Shown piece by piece: positions 16,396-25,650 of a DNA stretch of 64,000 nucleotides (positions are counted from its first letter, which is position 1; each line of letters opens with the position of its first letter). Location: positions 2,202,674 to 2,266,673 of the forward strand of contig NZ_LZNS01000001.1 in NCBI RefSeq assembly GCF_001984575.1, in the 5' to 3' direction. The notes beneath the pieces were generated by a model that did no database searches, was not told the origin of the DNA, and worked only from the letters and a program-made list of their open reading frames with translations. This stretch comes from Streptomyces sp. MP131-18. Lineage in GTDB: Bacteria > Actinomycetota > Actinomycetes > Streptomycetales > Streptomycetaceae. The position numbers were made by a program, and so were the translations under genes.

Positions 16396-17280
16396 TCACG
16401 GCCGTCGCCGGAACGGGGCGAGCGTGGCGCGCACGAGGTCGGCGGCGCCCCAGTCGGGGTCGAACTGGGCGATCACGGCCAGGTGCTGGCGTAGCTGGAG
16501 GATCGGCATGCGTTCGCGCCAGTCGCGGTCGAGCCCGGTCAGCTCGGCGTACAGCTCGAAGAACACGTGCGCCTCGGGCGGCGGCGCCGTCGTCCACAGG
16601 TGGGCCAGATCGACCTCGGCCCACGTGTACGACACGGCCGGGTCGATCAGCGCGGGCCGTCCGCCGGGGGTGGTCATGACGTTCAGCGCCCACAGATCGC
16701 CGTGCGTCAGGCACGCGGGCCTGACCGGCAGCAGCTCGGGAAGCCGGTCGCACAGCCGCTCCAGAGCCGCCCTGTCCGCGGCGTCGAGCGCCTCCTGGAC
16801 GCGACGCTCGCCGAGCCAGCGCAGCAGCCGGTGCTGGGCGTAGAACGCGAACCCGTCGTCATCCCAGGTGTTGACCTGCCGACGACGGCCAAGCCAGTTG
16901 TCCCGGTGCCACCCGAACCGTGGGTACCGCGTGGTGGTGTGCAGGTGGGCGAGCACATGCGCGAGCTGCTCCCAGAAGGCCCCGGTGCCCGGCCGGGGCC
17001 GCAGCACGGACAGCACGAGCAGGTCGCGGTCCGCGAGGATGATCTCGGGCGTGGCGACGCCGCCCGCCTCGCGCAGCACGGTGAGCCCCTCGGCCTCCGC
17101 GGCGAAGGCGTCGTCCGACGGCGGTTCGCCGAACGCCTTGACGAACACCGACGTGCCGTCGCCGCGGCGCGCGAGCCCCGCGGTCGCGGCGAGGCCCCCG
17201 GTGGCCGGCTCTACCGCGACGACGTCGGTCAGGCCGGCCGCGTGAAGGCGTTGGAGCAGGAAAGACCTCGCGGCTGTCAC
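16396..17280 (-). CDS. Fructosamine-kinase/aminoglycoside-phosphotransferase family protein
   Basis: A 294-residue kinase-like protein. SVFVKAF supplies the ATP lysine, THGDLWALNVM the catalytic Asp, and ALIDPAVSYTWAEVDLA the metal-binding Asp; the WHRDNWLG segment is also typical of fructosamine kinases. The family phosphorylates ketosamines from protein glycation, which then fall off the protein. The GTG at 17280 is preferred over an ATG ten codons earlier because GAAGGGGAG sits 5 bases upstream of it. The gene is monocistronic. Confidence 0.87.
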   Translation of the reverse strand: MTAARSFLLQRLHAAGLTDVVAVEPATGGLAATAGLARRGDGTSVFVKAFGEPPSDDAFAAEAEGLTVLREAGGVATPEIILADRDLLVLSVLRPRPGTGAFWEQLAHVLAHLHTTTRYPRFGWHRDNWLGRRRQVNTWDDDGFAFYAQHRLLRWLGERRVQEALDAADRAALERLCDRLPELLPVRPACLTHGDLWALNVMTTPGGRPALIDPAVSYTWAEVDLAHLWTTAPPPEAHVFFELYAELTGLDRDWRERMPILQLRQHLAVIAQFDPDWGAADLVRATLAPFRRRP

Positions 17281-17541
17281 AGGTGCTCCCCTTCGCTGGT
17301 CCCGCGTCATGGCAATCAGCGCCGAGCCCTCCGCGAACTCGCCGGCTCGAGCGCACTCTCAGCGGGAACGACCCTCTCACGAACGCCTGTTGCCCGCGCT
17401 CTCCCTCGAAAGCCGCACCGGCGAAGCGGCGCCTGGCAGCAGTGTCCGGGCCGGGGCACCGCCGTCTCGACGTCGGGGGCGGATAGTTCGAGGATGCCGG
17501 TGAACGGCACCACCGGCCAGTTACCTTGACGAGGGGGCCTC

Positions 17542-18531
17542 ATGGCTGTGCGCATCCATCTGAGCAGTGCGGATCTGCGAAGCGTCACGGTGGCGCGCTG
17601 CGCGGAGCCGTTGTGCGAGATGGAACGGAGCCTGCGGGCGCTGCGGTTGCCGACGCGTGATCCGGTGACTGTCCGCTGGCGCCAGTGGGCGCGCAGGCAG
17701 CTGCCGAAAGCGGCGTACCCCCTGCTGACGCTGGTCCCGGCCAGCGGCCCCAGCCCTGACTTCCTGACCCCTCTCACCACCAGCCCCGACCTCGCCCCCG
17801 CCCTGAACGCCGTGCTGAGCACGCCACCGGCCCGCCTCCTGGGGGACCTCGGTCCGCTCGCCGACCGCAGCAGACCCTCGTCCTGGGTGGCCGACCTGAC
17901 GAGCGGGAGACGGCCTGCACTGCGCCGTCTGGAACTGGCGATCACCAGCTACCACGACGCCATTCTGAAGCCGGTGGAGCACCACCTGACCACCGAGTTC
18001 GATACGGCTGCGGACGGCATGGCGCAGACCCTGGCTCGCGGCGGTCTCGATGCCCTGCTGCGCGATCTGCATCCCTCCATCCGCTGGGAGCCGCCCATAC
18101 TCCACGTGGCGCACAGGCGGCTGGACGAGGATGTCCGTCTTCATGGCCAGGGGCTCCACCTGATTCCGTCCTTCTTCGCGAGCTCCAACGCGGTCATGAA
18201 CGACGTGGTCGCGCCCTACGTCGTGGTCTTCCCGATGCGGCGCCGCGCCCTTTGGCACGCCGACTCCGGCCGCCCGGCACGGGCACTTGCCGACTTGCTC
18301 GGCGACACCCGCGCCACCCTCCTGTACGCCATCGCCCGGGCCGCCCGAGGCGTCTCCACCACTGCACTCGCCCAGCGAGCCGGCATAGCCAACTCCACCG
18401 CAAGCCATCACGTCAAAGCCCTCCGCGGCGCCCAGTTGGTCGCCACCCGACGCGCCGGCACCAGCGCCCTTCACACACTCACGCCGCTGGGCGAGCAAGT
18501 GCTCCGCTCCAATCCACATCCCGCTCGCTGA
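17542..18531 (+). CDS. ArsR-type winged-helix transcriptional regulator
   Basis: A 329-residue regulator with a long N-terminal region of no clear fold and a C-terminal winged helix (residues 245-325). The latter reads RATLLYAIARAARGVSTTALAQ, then STASHHVKALRGAQLV and a wing with RRAGTSALHTLT. This large ArsR-like type with an N-terminal putative sensor domain is common in Streptomyces. A GAGGGGG site precedes the ATG. Its stop is 30 bases from the convergent MBL gene, so no target is obvious. Confidence 0.85.
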   Translation: MAVRIHLSSADLRSVTVARCAEPLCEMERSLRALRLPTRDPVTVRWRQWARRQLPKAAYPLLTLVPASGPSPDFLTPLTTSPDLAPALNAVLSTPPARLLGDLGPLADRSRPSSWVADLTSGRRPALRRLELAITSYHDAILKPVEHHLTTEFDTAADGMAQTLARGGLDALLRDLHPSIRWEPPILHVAHRRLDEDVRLHGQGLHLIPSFFASSNAVMNDVVAPYVVVFPMRRRALWHADSGRPARALADLLGDTRATLLYAIARAARGVSTTALAQRAGIANSTASHHVKALRGAQLVATRRAGTSALHTLTPLGEQVLRSNPHPAR

Positions 18532-18561
18532 TCCGGGCCCCGGCTCGCCGCGTCGGAACGA

Positions 18562-19548
18562 TCAGGTCCGGAGGAACGGGCGGTTCAGGTGCGAGGTGGC
18601 CAGGAGGGCGCGGTGGCGGCGTGCCTCGGCGAGGAGGGACTGCCGACTGCGGCGGGCCGCGGCCGGGTCGCTCTCCAACCGGTAGGCCACGGGCGGCGCG
18701 GCCAACTGCACGGCGTGCACCAGAACGTCGCCGGTGATCACGATGCGCCGGTGCCCGCCGTCGACCAGGACGGACTGGTGCCCGGCGGTATGGCCGGGCG
18801 TCGGCACGGCGGTCAGCTCCCCGCCCCGGCCGCCGCCCAGCACCCGGACCCGCCCGTCGATCTCGTGCAGCAGTCCGGCCCGGCGCAGCGGCTCCACCAC
18901 GTACGCCGTGGCGCTGTCGTCCTCGTCGAGCGCCGCTGTCTCGGCACGCTGGACCACGTGGCGCGCGTTCGGGAACATCGGCCGCCCCGCGGCATCGACC
19001 GCCCAGCCGAAGTGGTCCTCGTGGAGGTGGGTCAGTATGACCGAGTCCACGTCGTCCCGGTCGATACCGGCCAGTTCCAGCACCGCCGGGAGGTGCCCCG
19101 GCACCGGGGCCCATGCGGACGCGGGGCTGCCGGCCGGGCCCACCCCGGTGTCCACCAGGGTGGCCCGGCCGCCCGGCCTGCGGACGGCATAGCAGCGGAA
19201 GTCGAGCTCCCACGTGTCGTCCGGCCCGAACGCGTCGGGGTCGAGGCGTTCGGCCCTCGCCCAGTCCTCCTGCCGCGCGTCGGGAAACTGGTCCTGCCGT
19301 CTGCCGGGGAAGGGCCCGTGCGCGTCCAGCAGCGCCAGCACCTCGAACGGCCCTGCCTGCCGCGCCACGATGCGCGCCGGGTCGGCGCGGCGTTCCCCGG
19401 CCGCCGCCCGGTGCGCCGTGCTCGTGCCGGTCCAGGCGGCCAGCGCGCCGACGCCCACGCAGGCCGCGTCCCGCAGAACGCGCCGTCGGCTGCCGGTCGC
19501 CGGGTCGTCCGCCGTCGCGGCGTCGGACGGAACAGGACGGTGGGTCAT
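18562..19548 (-). CDS. Tat-exported MBL-fold hydrolase (AHL-lactonase-like)
   Basis: A 328-residue protein from the ATG at 19548 (GAGGGGAAGACC upstream). The twin-arginine signal SRRRVLRD, about residues 20-27, is followed by a hydrophobic stretch. The metal motif HLHEDH is near residue 160, with HTAGHQSVL and GDVLVH further on supplying the remaining ligands. This arrangement is that of the lactonase/quorum-quenching branch of the superfamily. It differs from the other MBL protein at 35-1237, so the two are not recent duplicates. The substrate is unknown. Confidence 0.87.
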   Translation of the reverse strand: MTHRPVPSDAATADDPATGSRRRVLRDAACVGVGALAAWTGTSTAHRAAAGERRADPARIVARQAGPFEVLALLDAHGPFPGRRQDQFPDARQEDWARAERLDPDAFGPDDTWELDFRCYAVRRPGGRATLVDTGVGPAGSPASAWAPVPGHLPAVLELAGIDRDDVDSVILTHLHEDHFGWAVDAAGRPMFPNARHVVQRAETAALDEDDSATAYVVEPLRRAGLLHEIDGRVRVLGGGRGGELTAVPTPGHTAGHQSVLVDGGHRRIVITGDVLVHAVQLAAPPVAYRLESDPAAARRSRQSLLAEARRHRALLATSHLNRPFLRT

Positions 19549-19862
19549 GGTCTTCCCCTCATCGGTCGGGTCATGGGGCCTTCGGACATCGCGACCCCGC
19601 TCCCCGCACGGACCGGCCGCAGGCGAACGGGGGCACCCGCGCGCGGTGACGACGCACGCAACGCGAACGACCGGCCCCTCGGCGAATGCGGACGGTGCCG
19701 CTGCCGGGAACGCGCCAGCCCCGTTCGAGGATGACGGGGACGCCCGCCACCGAGCAGTGATTCGATCGTCGTCACAAACCTTGACGACTCGGCCCCCGCC
19801 CGGTCCCGAGATCCAACGGGAAGCCGGAGGGCCGTATCTACCGGCCCGAGGACGGTTCCCGT

Positions 19863-20075
19863 TCACCGGCGGGTACGGCCGGCTCCATGCCGGGCACCAC
19901 CGGTCGTGGTGCGGGTGTCGCCGCAGCCCCGCGAGGGGCCGGAGTTGGCGTGGTAGACGAGCCGGTTCTCCGTCCCGTCGGGCGACATGAAGCAGCCGTT
20001 CGTCCGCGAGGAGGCACTGAGCGGGTCGGAACCGGTGAGTCCGAGCAGGCTGCGCTGGTAGTCGGGCCGCCGGTG
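19863..20075 (-). pseudogene. GH43 glycosidase C-terminal remnant
   Basis: In one minus-strand frame the sequence reads YQRSLLGLTGSDPLSASS, then TNGCFMSPDGTENRLVYHAN and SRGCGDTRTT before a TGA at 19863-19865. The TSPDGTENWxVYHAN and GCxxxRTTR pattern is characteristic of the end of family 43 glycosidases. The stretch between SASS and NGC is shortened, so an internal deletion is evident, and no start or catalytic residues remain. It lies just beyond the stop of an intact GH43-like gene. A similar secreted enzyme was probably here once. Confidence 0.65.
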
Positions 20076-20116
20076 AAGGCCGGCAGGCTCGCGAGCACCA
20101 AGAGCGGCGGACGTTG

Positions 20117-20167
20117 GGCGGCAGGCGGCAGGCGGCAGGCGGCAGGCGGCAGGCGGCAGGCGGCAGG
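20117..20167. repeat. Seven tandem copies of a 7-base unit
   Basis: GGCGGCA repeats seven times without interruption from 20117 to 20165, ending 5 bases before the stop codon of the GH43-like gene. It is a simple sequence repeat prone to slippage. Confidence 0.95.
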
Positions 20168-20170
20168 TGA

Positions 20171-21553
20171 CTAGTAGGTGATCTGGAACGTGGCGTCCTC
20201 ACGGGCGACTTGGGGTGAGCCGGCGCCGAGCTGGTCGAGGCGGAGGATGTGGTCGGAGTGGCGGATGCGGTGGTCGGGGTGGTTGTGGGAGCGGAACGAG
20301 GTCCACGAGGCGTCGGCAAGGCCGGCCTCGGCGTGAAACGTCGCGTCGGCGGCGAAGAGCGCGGTGCCGTCGTTCGCATCGAGCCGGAGCTCGAAGTTCG
20401 CGTGCCGCAGGTAACTGCCCGGGAAGTTCACCGACTCGAACGAGGTGCCGGTGGCGTCGGCCAGCCCCGGCACCAGGTGCCACTGCTGGTCGGCGGGAGG
20501 CTCCATCGGGTACGGATCGAGCCGGGCGACGCGGTCCGCGTGCCGCAGGTACCGACCGGGAAGGTTGTATGACTTGAGCCGGCGCCACTCCGGCCCGCCC
20601 CAGCCGTCGATCAGCGCGTCCCGCTCGGCCGCGGTGATCGGGCTGATGCCGGCGTGTTTGGCGCTGACCGGTGCGGTGTAGCCGCGGTGGCTCAACGCCG
20701 CCCAGGTATCGCCGCCGACGTCGGATGAGTCCCAGGCGTAGAACACCGCGTTGGCCGGCGAGAACGAATCGCCCCACAGCCAGAAGGTGTTGCCGGCGTT
20801 CGACGCGACGAGGATCGGCGCCTCGATCGCCTGGCCCTGCCGCAGGCCGCGGGTCAGCGTGGCGTACGTGTTCGGCGCCCCCGTGGCCGACCGGGCCACG
20901 TAGAGGTTGCCGTCTTCGAGGTTCTTGTACGCCAGGTAGAAGGCGCCGCCGTGCGGCAGCACGTAGCCGTCGAGGACGTTGAAGCCGGGGTCGAAGTAGA
21001 CCTGCGGCGGTCCCATGGCGGTGAAGTCGGTGGTGTAGTTGACCATGAAGACGTCGCGGGTGCCGTTGTGGGCCGAGTAGACGACTCCGTACGCGCCGCG
21101 CTCCGGGTCCCAGAACGACGTCGGCGCCCAGGAGTGGGTGGCCATGTCGTGCAGGTGGACGCGGCGGTAGCCGGAGAACGAGGTGAGGTCCGCCGAGTCC
21201 CATACGTGGATGTACTGGTTGTCGAGGTTGAACACGCGGCCTTTGAGATCCGTGGCCAGGACCACGAACGTGCCGTCCTGCCTGCGCTGGATGAACGGGT
21301 CCCGCAGGCCCTGCGTGCCGGCGGTCGGCGTCGCCACCGGATCGTTCTGGTTCAGCGGCATCCAGTTCAGGCCGTCGGTGCTGACCGCCAGGTGGAGGGC
21401 GTAGCTGTCATCGCTCTCGTTCGGTGACTCTTTGAAGTAGCACATCACGTAGGCCGCGTACGCCTGCTGCTGGGCGTGCGCGGCTTTCATGGGAACGGCC
21501 GCGGCGACGGCGGATGTCAGCGCGGTCGCCAGAACGGTTCGACGTGTCGGCAT
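20171..21553 (-). CDS. Secreted GH43-like glycosidase with AbfB domain
   Basis: A 460-residue exported protein. The N-terminus TRRTVLATALTSAVAAAVP is a Tat-like signal. Residues 35-310 look like a five-bladed beta-propeller of the GH43 clan (repeated LRDPFIQRRQDGTFVVLATD, HSWAPTSFWDPERGAYGVVYS, IEAPILV-type blades). Residues 320-460 form an AbfB arabinose-binding beta-trefoil (CBM42) with repeats LKSYNLPGRYLRHADRVARL, VNFPGSYLRHANFELRL and HNHPDHRIRHSDHILRL. It should act on arabinose-containing plant polysaccharide outside the cell. ATG at 21553 has AAAGGGA upstream. Confidence 0.88.
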   Translation of the reverse strand: MPTRRTVLATALTSAVAAAVPMKAAHAQQQAYAAYVMCYFKESPNESDDSYALHLAVSTDGLNWMPLNQNDPVATPTAGTQGLRDPFIQRRQDGTFVVLATDLKGRVFNLDNQYIHVWDSADLTSFSGYRRVHLHDMATHSWAPTSFWDPERGAYGVVYSAHNGTRDVFMVNYTTDFTAMGPPQVYFDPGFNVLDGYVLPHGGAFYLAYKNLEDGNLYVARSATGAPNTYATLTRGLRQGQAIEAPILVASNAGNTFWLWGDSFSPANAVFYAWDSSDVGGDTWAALSHRGYTAPVSAKHAGISPITAAERDALIDGWGGPEWRRLKSYNLPGRYLRHADRVARLDPYPMEPPADQQWHLVPGLADATGTSFESVNFPGSYLRHANFELRLDANDGTALFAADATFHAEAGLADASWTSFRSHNHPDHRIRHSDHILRLDQLGAGSPQVAREDATFQITY

Positions 21554-22134
21554 GGGGCGATCCCTTTCTGCGCGGGGGAACTGACGGAAGGGCCGGCGGC
21601 TCCGTCCGCGGGCGACGCCTCCTCGCGGTCGCGGGATGTGCGGCCCGAGCCGGCATGTGTGGGGCATTCCCGACCGCTTGACCGTTTGATATATCGAACG
21701 CGGTTCGCAATATCGATGGAAAGTTAGCGCCGCCCTCACGGGCCGTCAACACTCGGGGGCGGACCGGATCGGGCGCATGACCTGGCGATCGGATTCGTTC
21801 GATTTTGATCGATGCATGTTGTGTTGATTGACGGGGTGTTCGAGTCGGTCGACCGTGAACGGCATACGCCATCGGTGGGCGGCCACCGACGGCGCGCCCC
21901 GCACGGACGGCGGGGAGTCCCCCACCCCAGGAGCTGCCTGATGTCCGCCCGCCGCGCGACCGGCCGTGCCGGTGACTGCCGTCAACGGCAGACACCTCAC
22001 CCACCCGAACGGCAAGCACTGCCGGGCGCGGAGTGATCGCGGCCTCCTGAACGTCGCCGGCCGTCCGCCGACCGCCCGACCTGCCCCGCCCGCGCCGCCG
22101 CCCCGGCGGCCTGACGCATCACGAAAGGGAGATC
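21554..22134. other. 580-base divergent promoter region
   Basis: Separates two divergently transcribed secreted glycosidases. It is AT-richer than its surroundings at 21680-21850 and contains the inverted repeat described separately. No gene was seen. Confidence 0.6.
21688..21714. promoter_or_regulatory. Inverted repeat operator between glycosidase genes
   Basis: GATATATCGAAC-GCG-GTTCGCAATATC: 12-base arms that match except for two inner positions. It lies 135 bases upstream of the GH43-like gene, in the divergent region shared with the GH5 gene. A repressor of the sugar-responsive type is the likely ligand; the protein is not encoded nearby. Confidence 0.6.
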
Positions 22135-23253
22135 ATGCGCCACTTCCATGCCCACCGCACGACCGGCAGGGCACGGCCGACCGTGCTCCCCGCACGCGCG
22201 CACCGCCGTCGCCGCGGCCTGTCGGCAGCGTTGTGCGCGGTTGTCGCCGTGCCGCTCGTGGCACTGTCGTACACATCGGCCACCGCGGCGGAGCCGGCCG
22301 CGGAGCCCGCCCCGCTGGCCGCCGCCGACTTCAGGGGCGTGAACTGGGCCATGCCCGGCGACAACTTCACCGACGGCCCTGTCGTTCCCGAAGGACTGAG
22401 CGAGGCGGACAGCTACGACACCGTCAAGGCCAAGGCCGCCGTTGTCTACGATCAGTTCGAGAGCAGCATCGGCGCCAACACCGTCCGGCTGCCGATCAAC
22501 TTCGACTCGTACCCCGGTACGGCGTGGGGCGACGCGTACGCCGGAGCCGTCGACGCCGCGACCGAAAACGGCTTCAACGTGATCATTTCCATGTGGGAAG
22601 GGGCAGCGTCGAACGGCCGGATCGACGACATGCAGCACTTCAACACGATGTGGGACGCCGTCGTCGACCGGTGGGGGTCCGACAGCCGCGTCTACTTCGA
22701 GCCGATGAACGAACCCCACGGCTACAGCGCCGGGGACTGGGCCGATATCGCCGCCGCCTGGATCGCGGACCGCCCCTCGGTTCCCAGGGACCGGGTCTTC
22801 GTCAGCGGCCACGGCTACAACGGCGACGTCACGTACGTGTGCGACGACTCCCGCCTCGACGGGACCTACCTGTCGCTCCACCTCTACGCGTTCCAGTTCG
22901 CCGAGATGAGCTACGACGAGTGGGTGGACACCTTCGACGCCCGGATCGGCGACTGCGGCTCCCGCACCGTCCTGGACGAGTTCGGCGCCCCGCTGGACGA
23001 CGGCAGGAACTACAACGACACGGACAGCGGCGACAACTTCGTCCGCTACATCCGCGCCGCCACCGACACCGTCCGTTCCCACGACATGGGCGCCGTCTAC
23101 TGGCCGGCTCTCGGCGGCAAACACACGCACCGGCCGGACTACGACTGGTACTCCCTCTACGCCATCGAGGGCAGCGGCACCGACCTGACGCTGACCCTGC
23201 GCAACGACAGCATCGTCGACCGGCTCCACCACGCCTGGGCCACCGGCTCCTGA
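22135..23253 (+). CDS. Secreted GH5 endoglucanase-like enzyme
   Basis: A 372-residue glycoside hydrolase of family 5. A long Arg-rich leader and hydrophobic core (LSAALCAVVAVPLVALSYT) end at an ATAAEP-type cleavage site near residue 52. The TIM-barrel markers are FRGVNW, NTVRLPINF, YFEPMNEPHG with the acid/base Glu, and TVLDEFGAP with the nucleophile Glu. Expected role: hydrolysis of beta-1,4-glucan or a similar polymer outside the cell. AAAGGGAGATC precedes the ATG. No carbohydrate-binding module is attached. Confidence 0.9.
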   Translation: MRHFHAHRTTGRARPTVLPARAHRRRRGLSAALCAVVAVPLVALSYTSATAAEPAAEPAPLAAADFRGVNWAMPGDNFTDGPVVPEGLSEADSYDTVKAKAAVVYDQFESSIGANTVRLPINFDSYPGTAWGDAYAGAVDAATENGFNVIISMWEGAASNGRIDDMQHFNTMWDAVVDRWGSDSRVYFEPMNEPHGYSAGDWADIAAAWIADRPSVPRDRVFVSGHGYNGDVTYVCDDSRLDGTYLSLHLYAFQFAEMSYDEWVDTFDARIGDCGSRTVLDEFGAPLDDGRNYNDTDSGDNFVRYIRAATDTVRSHDMGAVYWPALGGKHTHRPDYDWYSLYAIEGSGTDLTLTLRNDSIVDRLHHAWATGS

Positions 23254-23450
23254 GGAACGCCGGCGGGGGCCGGCCTGACCGGCCCCTGCCGATGACCGTC
23301 GAGCCGGCCGCGGCGGCGGCACGGCGCTTGACGGAGCGGTCCGCCCTCACTACGTTCGGCCGTCACAGCACGTCACCACACTGGATGGACGGTCACCGTG
23401 TCCCGAAGACCCGCTTCCGTGACGGAGTCGACTCGGCGGAGGACGAGGCG

Positions 23451-24050
23451 GTGACGGGCTTGTTGTGGCTCGGCGCGTTCGGCTCATGGCTGTTCGTCGT
23501 CACCTTCCTCCTCGACGGCTGGACCCGCCCCGGGTATCACCCGGGGCGGCATGCGGTCAGCGCACTGGCGCTCGGTCGACGGGGCTGGATACAGACGGCC
23601 AACTTCATGGTCTGCGGCCTGGCGATCACGGCGGGCGCGGTCGCCCTCTCGGACGCGGCGGACAGCCTGTTGCTCGCCCTGGTGATCGGGGCGTTCGGGG
23701 TTTCGCTGATCGCGTCGGGCGTGTTCCCGATGGACGCCATGCGGGGCTATCCGCCGGGAACGCCCGAGGGGACACCAACGGACACGTCGGCGCGCCACCA
23801 GTGGCACGACTGGGCCGGAGCGATCGTTTTCGGCTCCCTGCCGATCGCGGCGATCATCGCGGCGTTCGTTCTGCCCGAGACCGTGTGGAAGTGGTACTCG
23901 GCGCTGACCGCCATCCTCATGTTCGCCGCCGCCGCGGCATTCGGTCAGGCGTGGGAGAACGACCACCCCCGCACCGGTCTCCTCCAGCGCGCCGCGATCA
24001 TTGTCGGCTGGCTCTGGCTCGGCCTCCTGTTCGCCCACTCGACCCGGTAG
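23451..24050 (+). CDS. DUF998-family integral membrane protein
   Basis: A 199-residue protein with about six membrane helices (LLWLGAFGSWLFVVTFLLDG; FMVCGLAITAGAVALS; LLLALVIGAFGVSLIASGVF; AGAIVFGSLPIAAIIAAFV; SALTAILMFAAAAAFG; AIIVGWLWLGLLFA). The order and the YHPGRHAVSALALG loop match DUF998. The GTG at 23451 is chosen because GGCGGAGGA lies 8 bases upstream and the first helix follows directly. Biochemical function is unknown. It converges on the MFS gene. Confidence 0.82.
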   Translation: MTGLLWLGAFGSWLFVVTFLLDGWTRPGYHPGRHAVSALALGRRGWIQTANFMVCGLAITAGAVALSDAADSLLLALVIGAFGVSLIASGVFPMDAMRGYPPGTPEGTPTDTSARHQWHDWAGAIVFGSLPIAAIIAAFVLPETVWKWYSALTAILMFAAAAAFGQAWENDHPRTGLLQRAAIIVGWLWLGLLFAHSTR

Positions 24051-24075
24051 CGGCGCCGCCGCGCCCCCGCGACGA

Positions 24076-25608
24076 TCAGTGCGCGACGGTCTCCGCGCCG
24101 GTCGGCTGCTCGTGCCTCAGGTAGCGGTACACGGCCAGGCCGCCCGCCGTCAGCAGGGTGATGACGAGGGTCATGGTCAGGGCGTAGCCGTTGTCGAAGG
24201 CGCTGGCGGCGGAGTCCAGCAGGCTGCGGGCCTGCGCCTCCGGCAGTGCGGCGGCGACTGCGCGGGCCTCGTCGAGGCTGTCGCCCGCCGAGGCCGGTGT
24301 GTCCGGGGGCAGGGCGACGGTCGCGCCGTACACCGCGGTCAGGATGCTGCCGAGGATGGCGACGCCGGTGACATTGCCCAGCTCGTAGGAGACCTCCTCC
24401 ACCGAGGAGGCCATACCGGCCCGGTGCGCCGGGGCGCCGCCCAGGATGGCGATGGAGGCGGCGGTCATGACCACGTCCAGGCCCGCGCCCGCCACCACCA
24501 TGCCGGGCACGACCCAGGCGGGGCTGCCGTCCGCGCCCACGGGGCCCAGGGCTCCCGGGGTCATCAGCAGGGCCGCCAGCACGCCGAACGCGCCGACCAG
24601 CAGGCCGCCGCCGATCAGCGGGCGGACGCCGGTGCGGTGGACCAGGCTGCCGGCGAGGACGCCGGCGGGCAGGGCGCCGAGGGCGAATGCGGCCACCAGC
24701 AGGCCCGCGTGCAACGGCGTGAGCTCCAGGACCAGTTGCAGTCGCTGGGCGAGGACGAGCTGTATTCCGGCGGTGGCGAACATCGCCAGGCCCGCGGCGA
24801 GCACGCCGGCCAGCAGCCGCCGGCTGCGGAAGAGGGAGAAGTCGATCAGCGGGTAGGGCCGGCCGCGCTGGCGCCGTGCGAACGCCCAGAACCCGGCCGC
24901 GGAAACGAGCAGCCCGACGGCGCCGTGCCACAGCGCGGGATCGGGCTTGACCGTCTCCTTGATCGCGTAGACGAGGCCGACCAGGCCGACCATGACCTGG
25001 AGGGAGGCAAGCGCGTCCCAGGGCCGGTCCCGGCTGCCCCGGCCGCCGGGGGCGAACACGGCCGCCGCGGCCAGTGCGAGCACGACGACGGGCACGTTGA
25101 CCAGGAACACCGAGCCCCACCAGAAGTGTTCGAGCAGCAGCCCGCCGACGATCGGGCCGAGCGCGGTGCCGACGACGGCCATCGTTCCCCACACGCCGAT
25201 GGCGATGCCGCGTTCGCGTGCGTCGTCGAACGTGACGCGGATCAGCGCCAGCGTGGCGGGCATCATCGCCGCCGCGCCCACCGCGAGAAACGCCCGCGCG
25301 CCGATGAGGGCGGCCGGGGACGGGGCGGCCGCGGCGGCGACGGACGCCGCCCCGAACACGACGAGACCGGCCATGAACATGCGCTTGTGCCCGATGCGGT
25401 CCCCAAGCGTCCCCGCCCCGAGCAGCAGCCCGGCCATCACCAGCGGGTACGCGTTGATGATCCACAGCTTCTGCGAGGAGTCCGCCCCGAGGTCGGCGGT
25501 CAGCGTGGGCAGGGCGGTGTAGAGCACCGTCATGTCCACGGAGATCAGCAGCAGACCCGCCGAGACCGTTACGAGCAGCAGCCAGCGCCGCACCTTGCTC
25601 ATTTCCAC
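24076..25608 (-). CDS. MFS drug-efflux transporter (DHA2, 14 helices)
   Basis: A 510-residue major facilitator of the 14-helix drug:proton antiporter family. The motif A region reads GTLGDRIGHKRMF, and motif C is visible in VVGTALGPIVGGLLLEHFWW. Helix 1 has LLLISVDMTVLYTALP, the usual D1 motif. The gene is downstream of and co-directed with a TetR regulator, 42 bases away, whose operator precedes both. The likely role is proton-driven export of a toxic compound inducing that regulator. The GTG start two codons before an ATG is equivalent. Confidence 0.93.
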   Translation of the reverse strand: MEMSKVRRWLLLVTVSAGLLLISVDMTVLYTALPTLTADLGADSSQKLWIINAYPLVMAGLLLGAGTLGDRIGHKRMFMAGLVVFGAASVAAAAAPSPAALIGARAFLAVGAAAMMPATLALIRVTFDDARERGIAIGVWGTMAVVGTALGPIVGGLLLEHFWWGSVFLVNVPVVVLALAAAAVFAPGGRGSRDRPWDALASLQVMVGLVGLVYAIKETVKPDPALWHGAVGLLVSAAGFWAFARRQRGRPYPLIDFSLFRSRRLLAGVLAAGLAMFATAGIQLVLAQRLQLVLELTPLHAGLLVAAFALGALPAGVLAGSLVHRTGVRPLIGGGLLVGAFGVLAALLMTPGALGPVGADGSPAWVVPGMVVAGAGLDVVMTAASIAILGGAPAHRAGMASSVEEVSYELGNVTGVAILGSILTAVYGATVALPPDTPASAGDSLDEARAVAAALPEAQARSLLDSAASAFDNGYALTMTLVITLLTAGGLAVYRYLRHEQPTGAETVAH

Positions 25609-25650
25609 ACCATGACTTTCCGCAATTGAACGTCGAACGGAACGCGGCGC

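Noticed and set aside
20117..20167. Repeat array considered as CRISPR
   Set aside because: The units are 7 bases and directly abutting with no spacers; it is a simple tandem repeat.
23292..23450. Upstream ATG starts for the DUF998 gene (23292, 23385)
   Set aside because: They add a polar leader before the first membrane helix and have no ribosome site; the GTG at 23451 has a good one.
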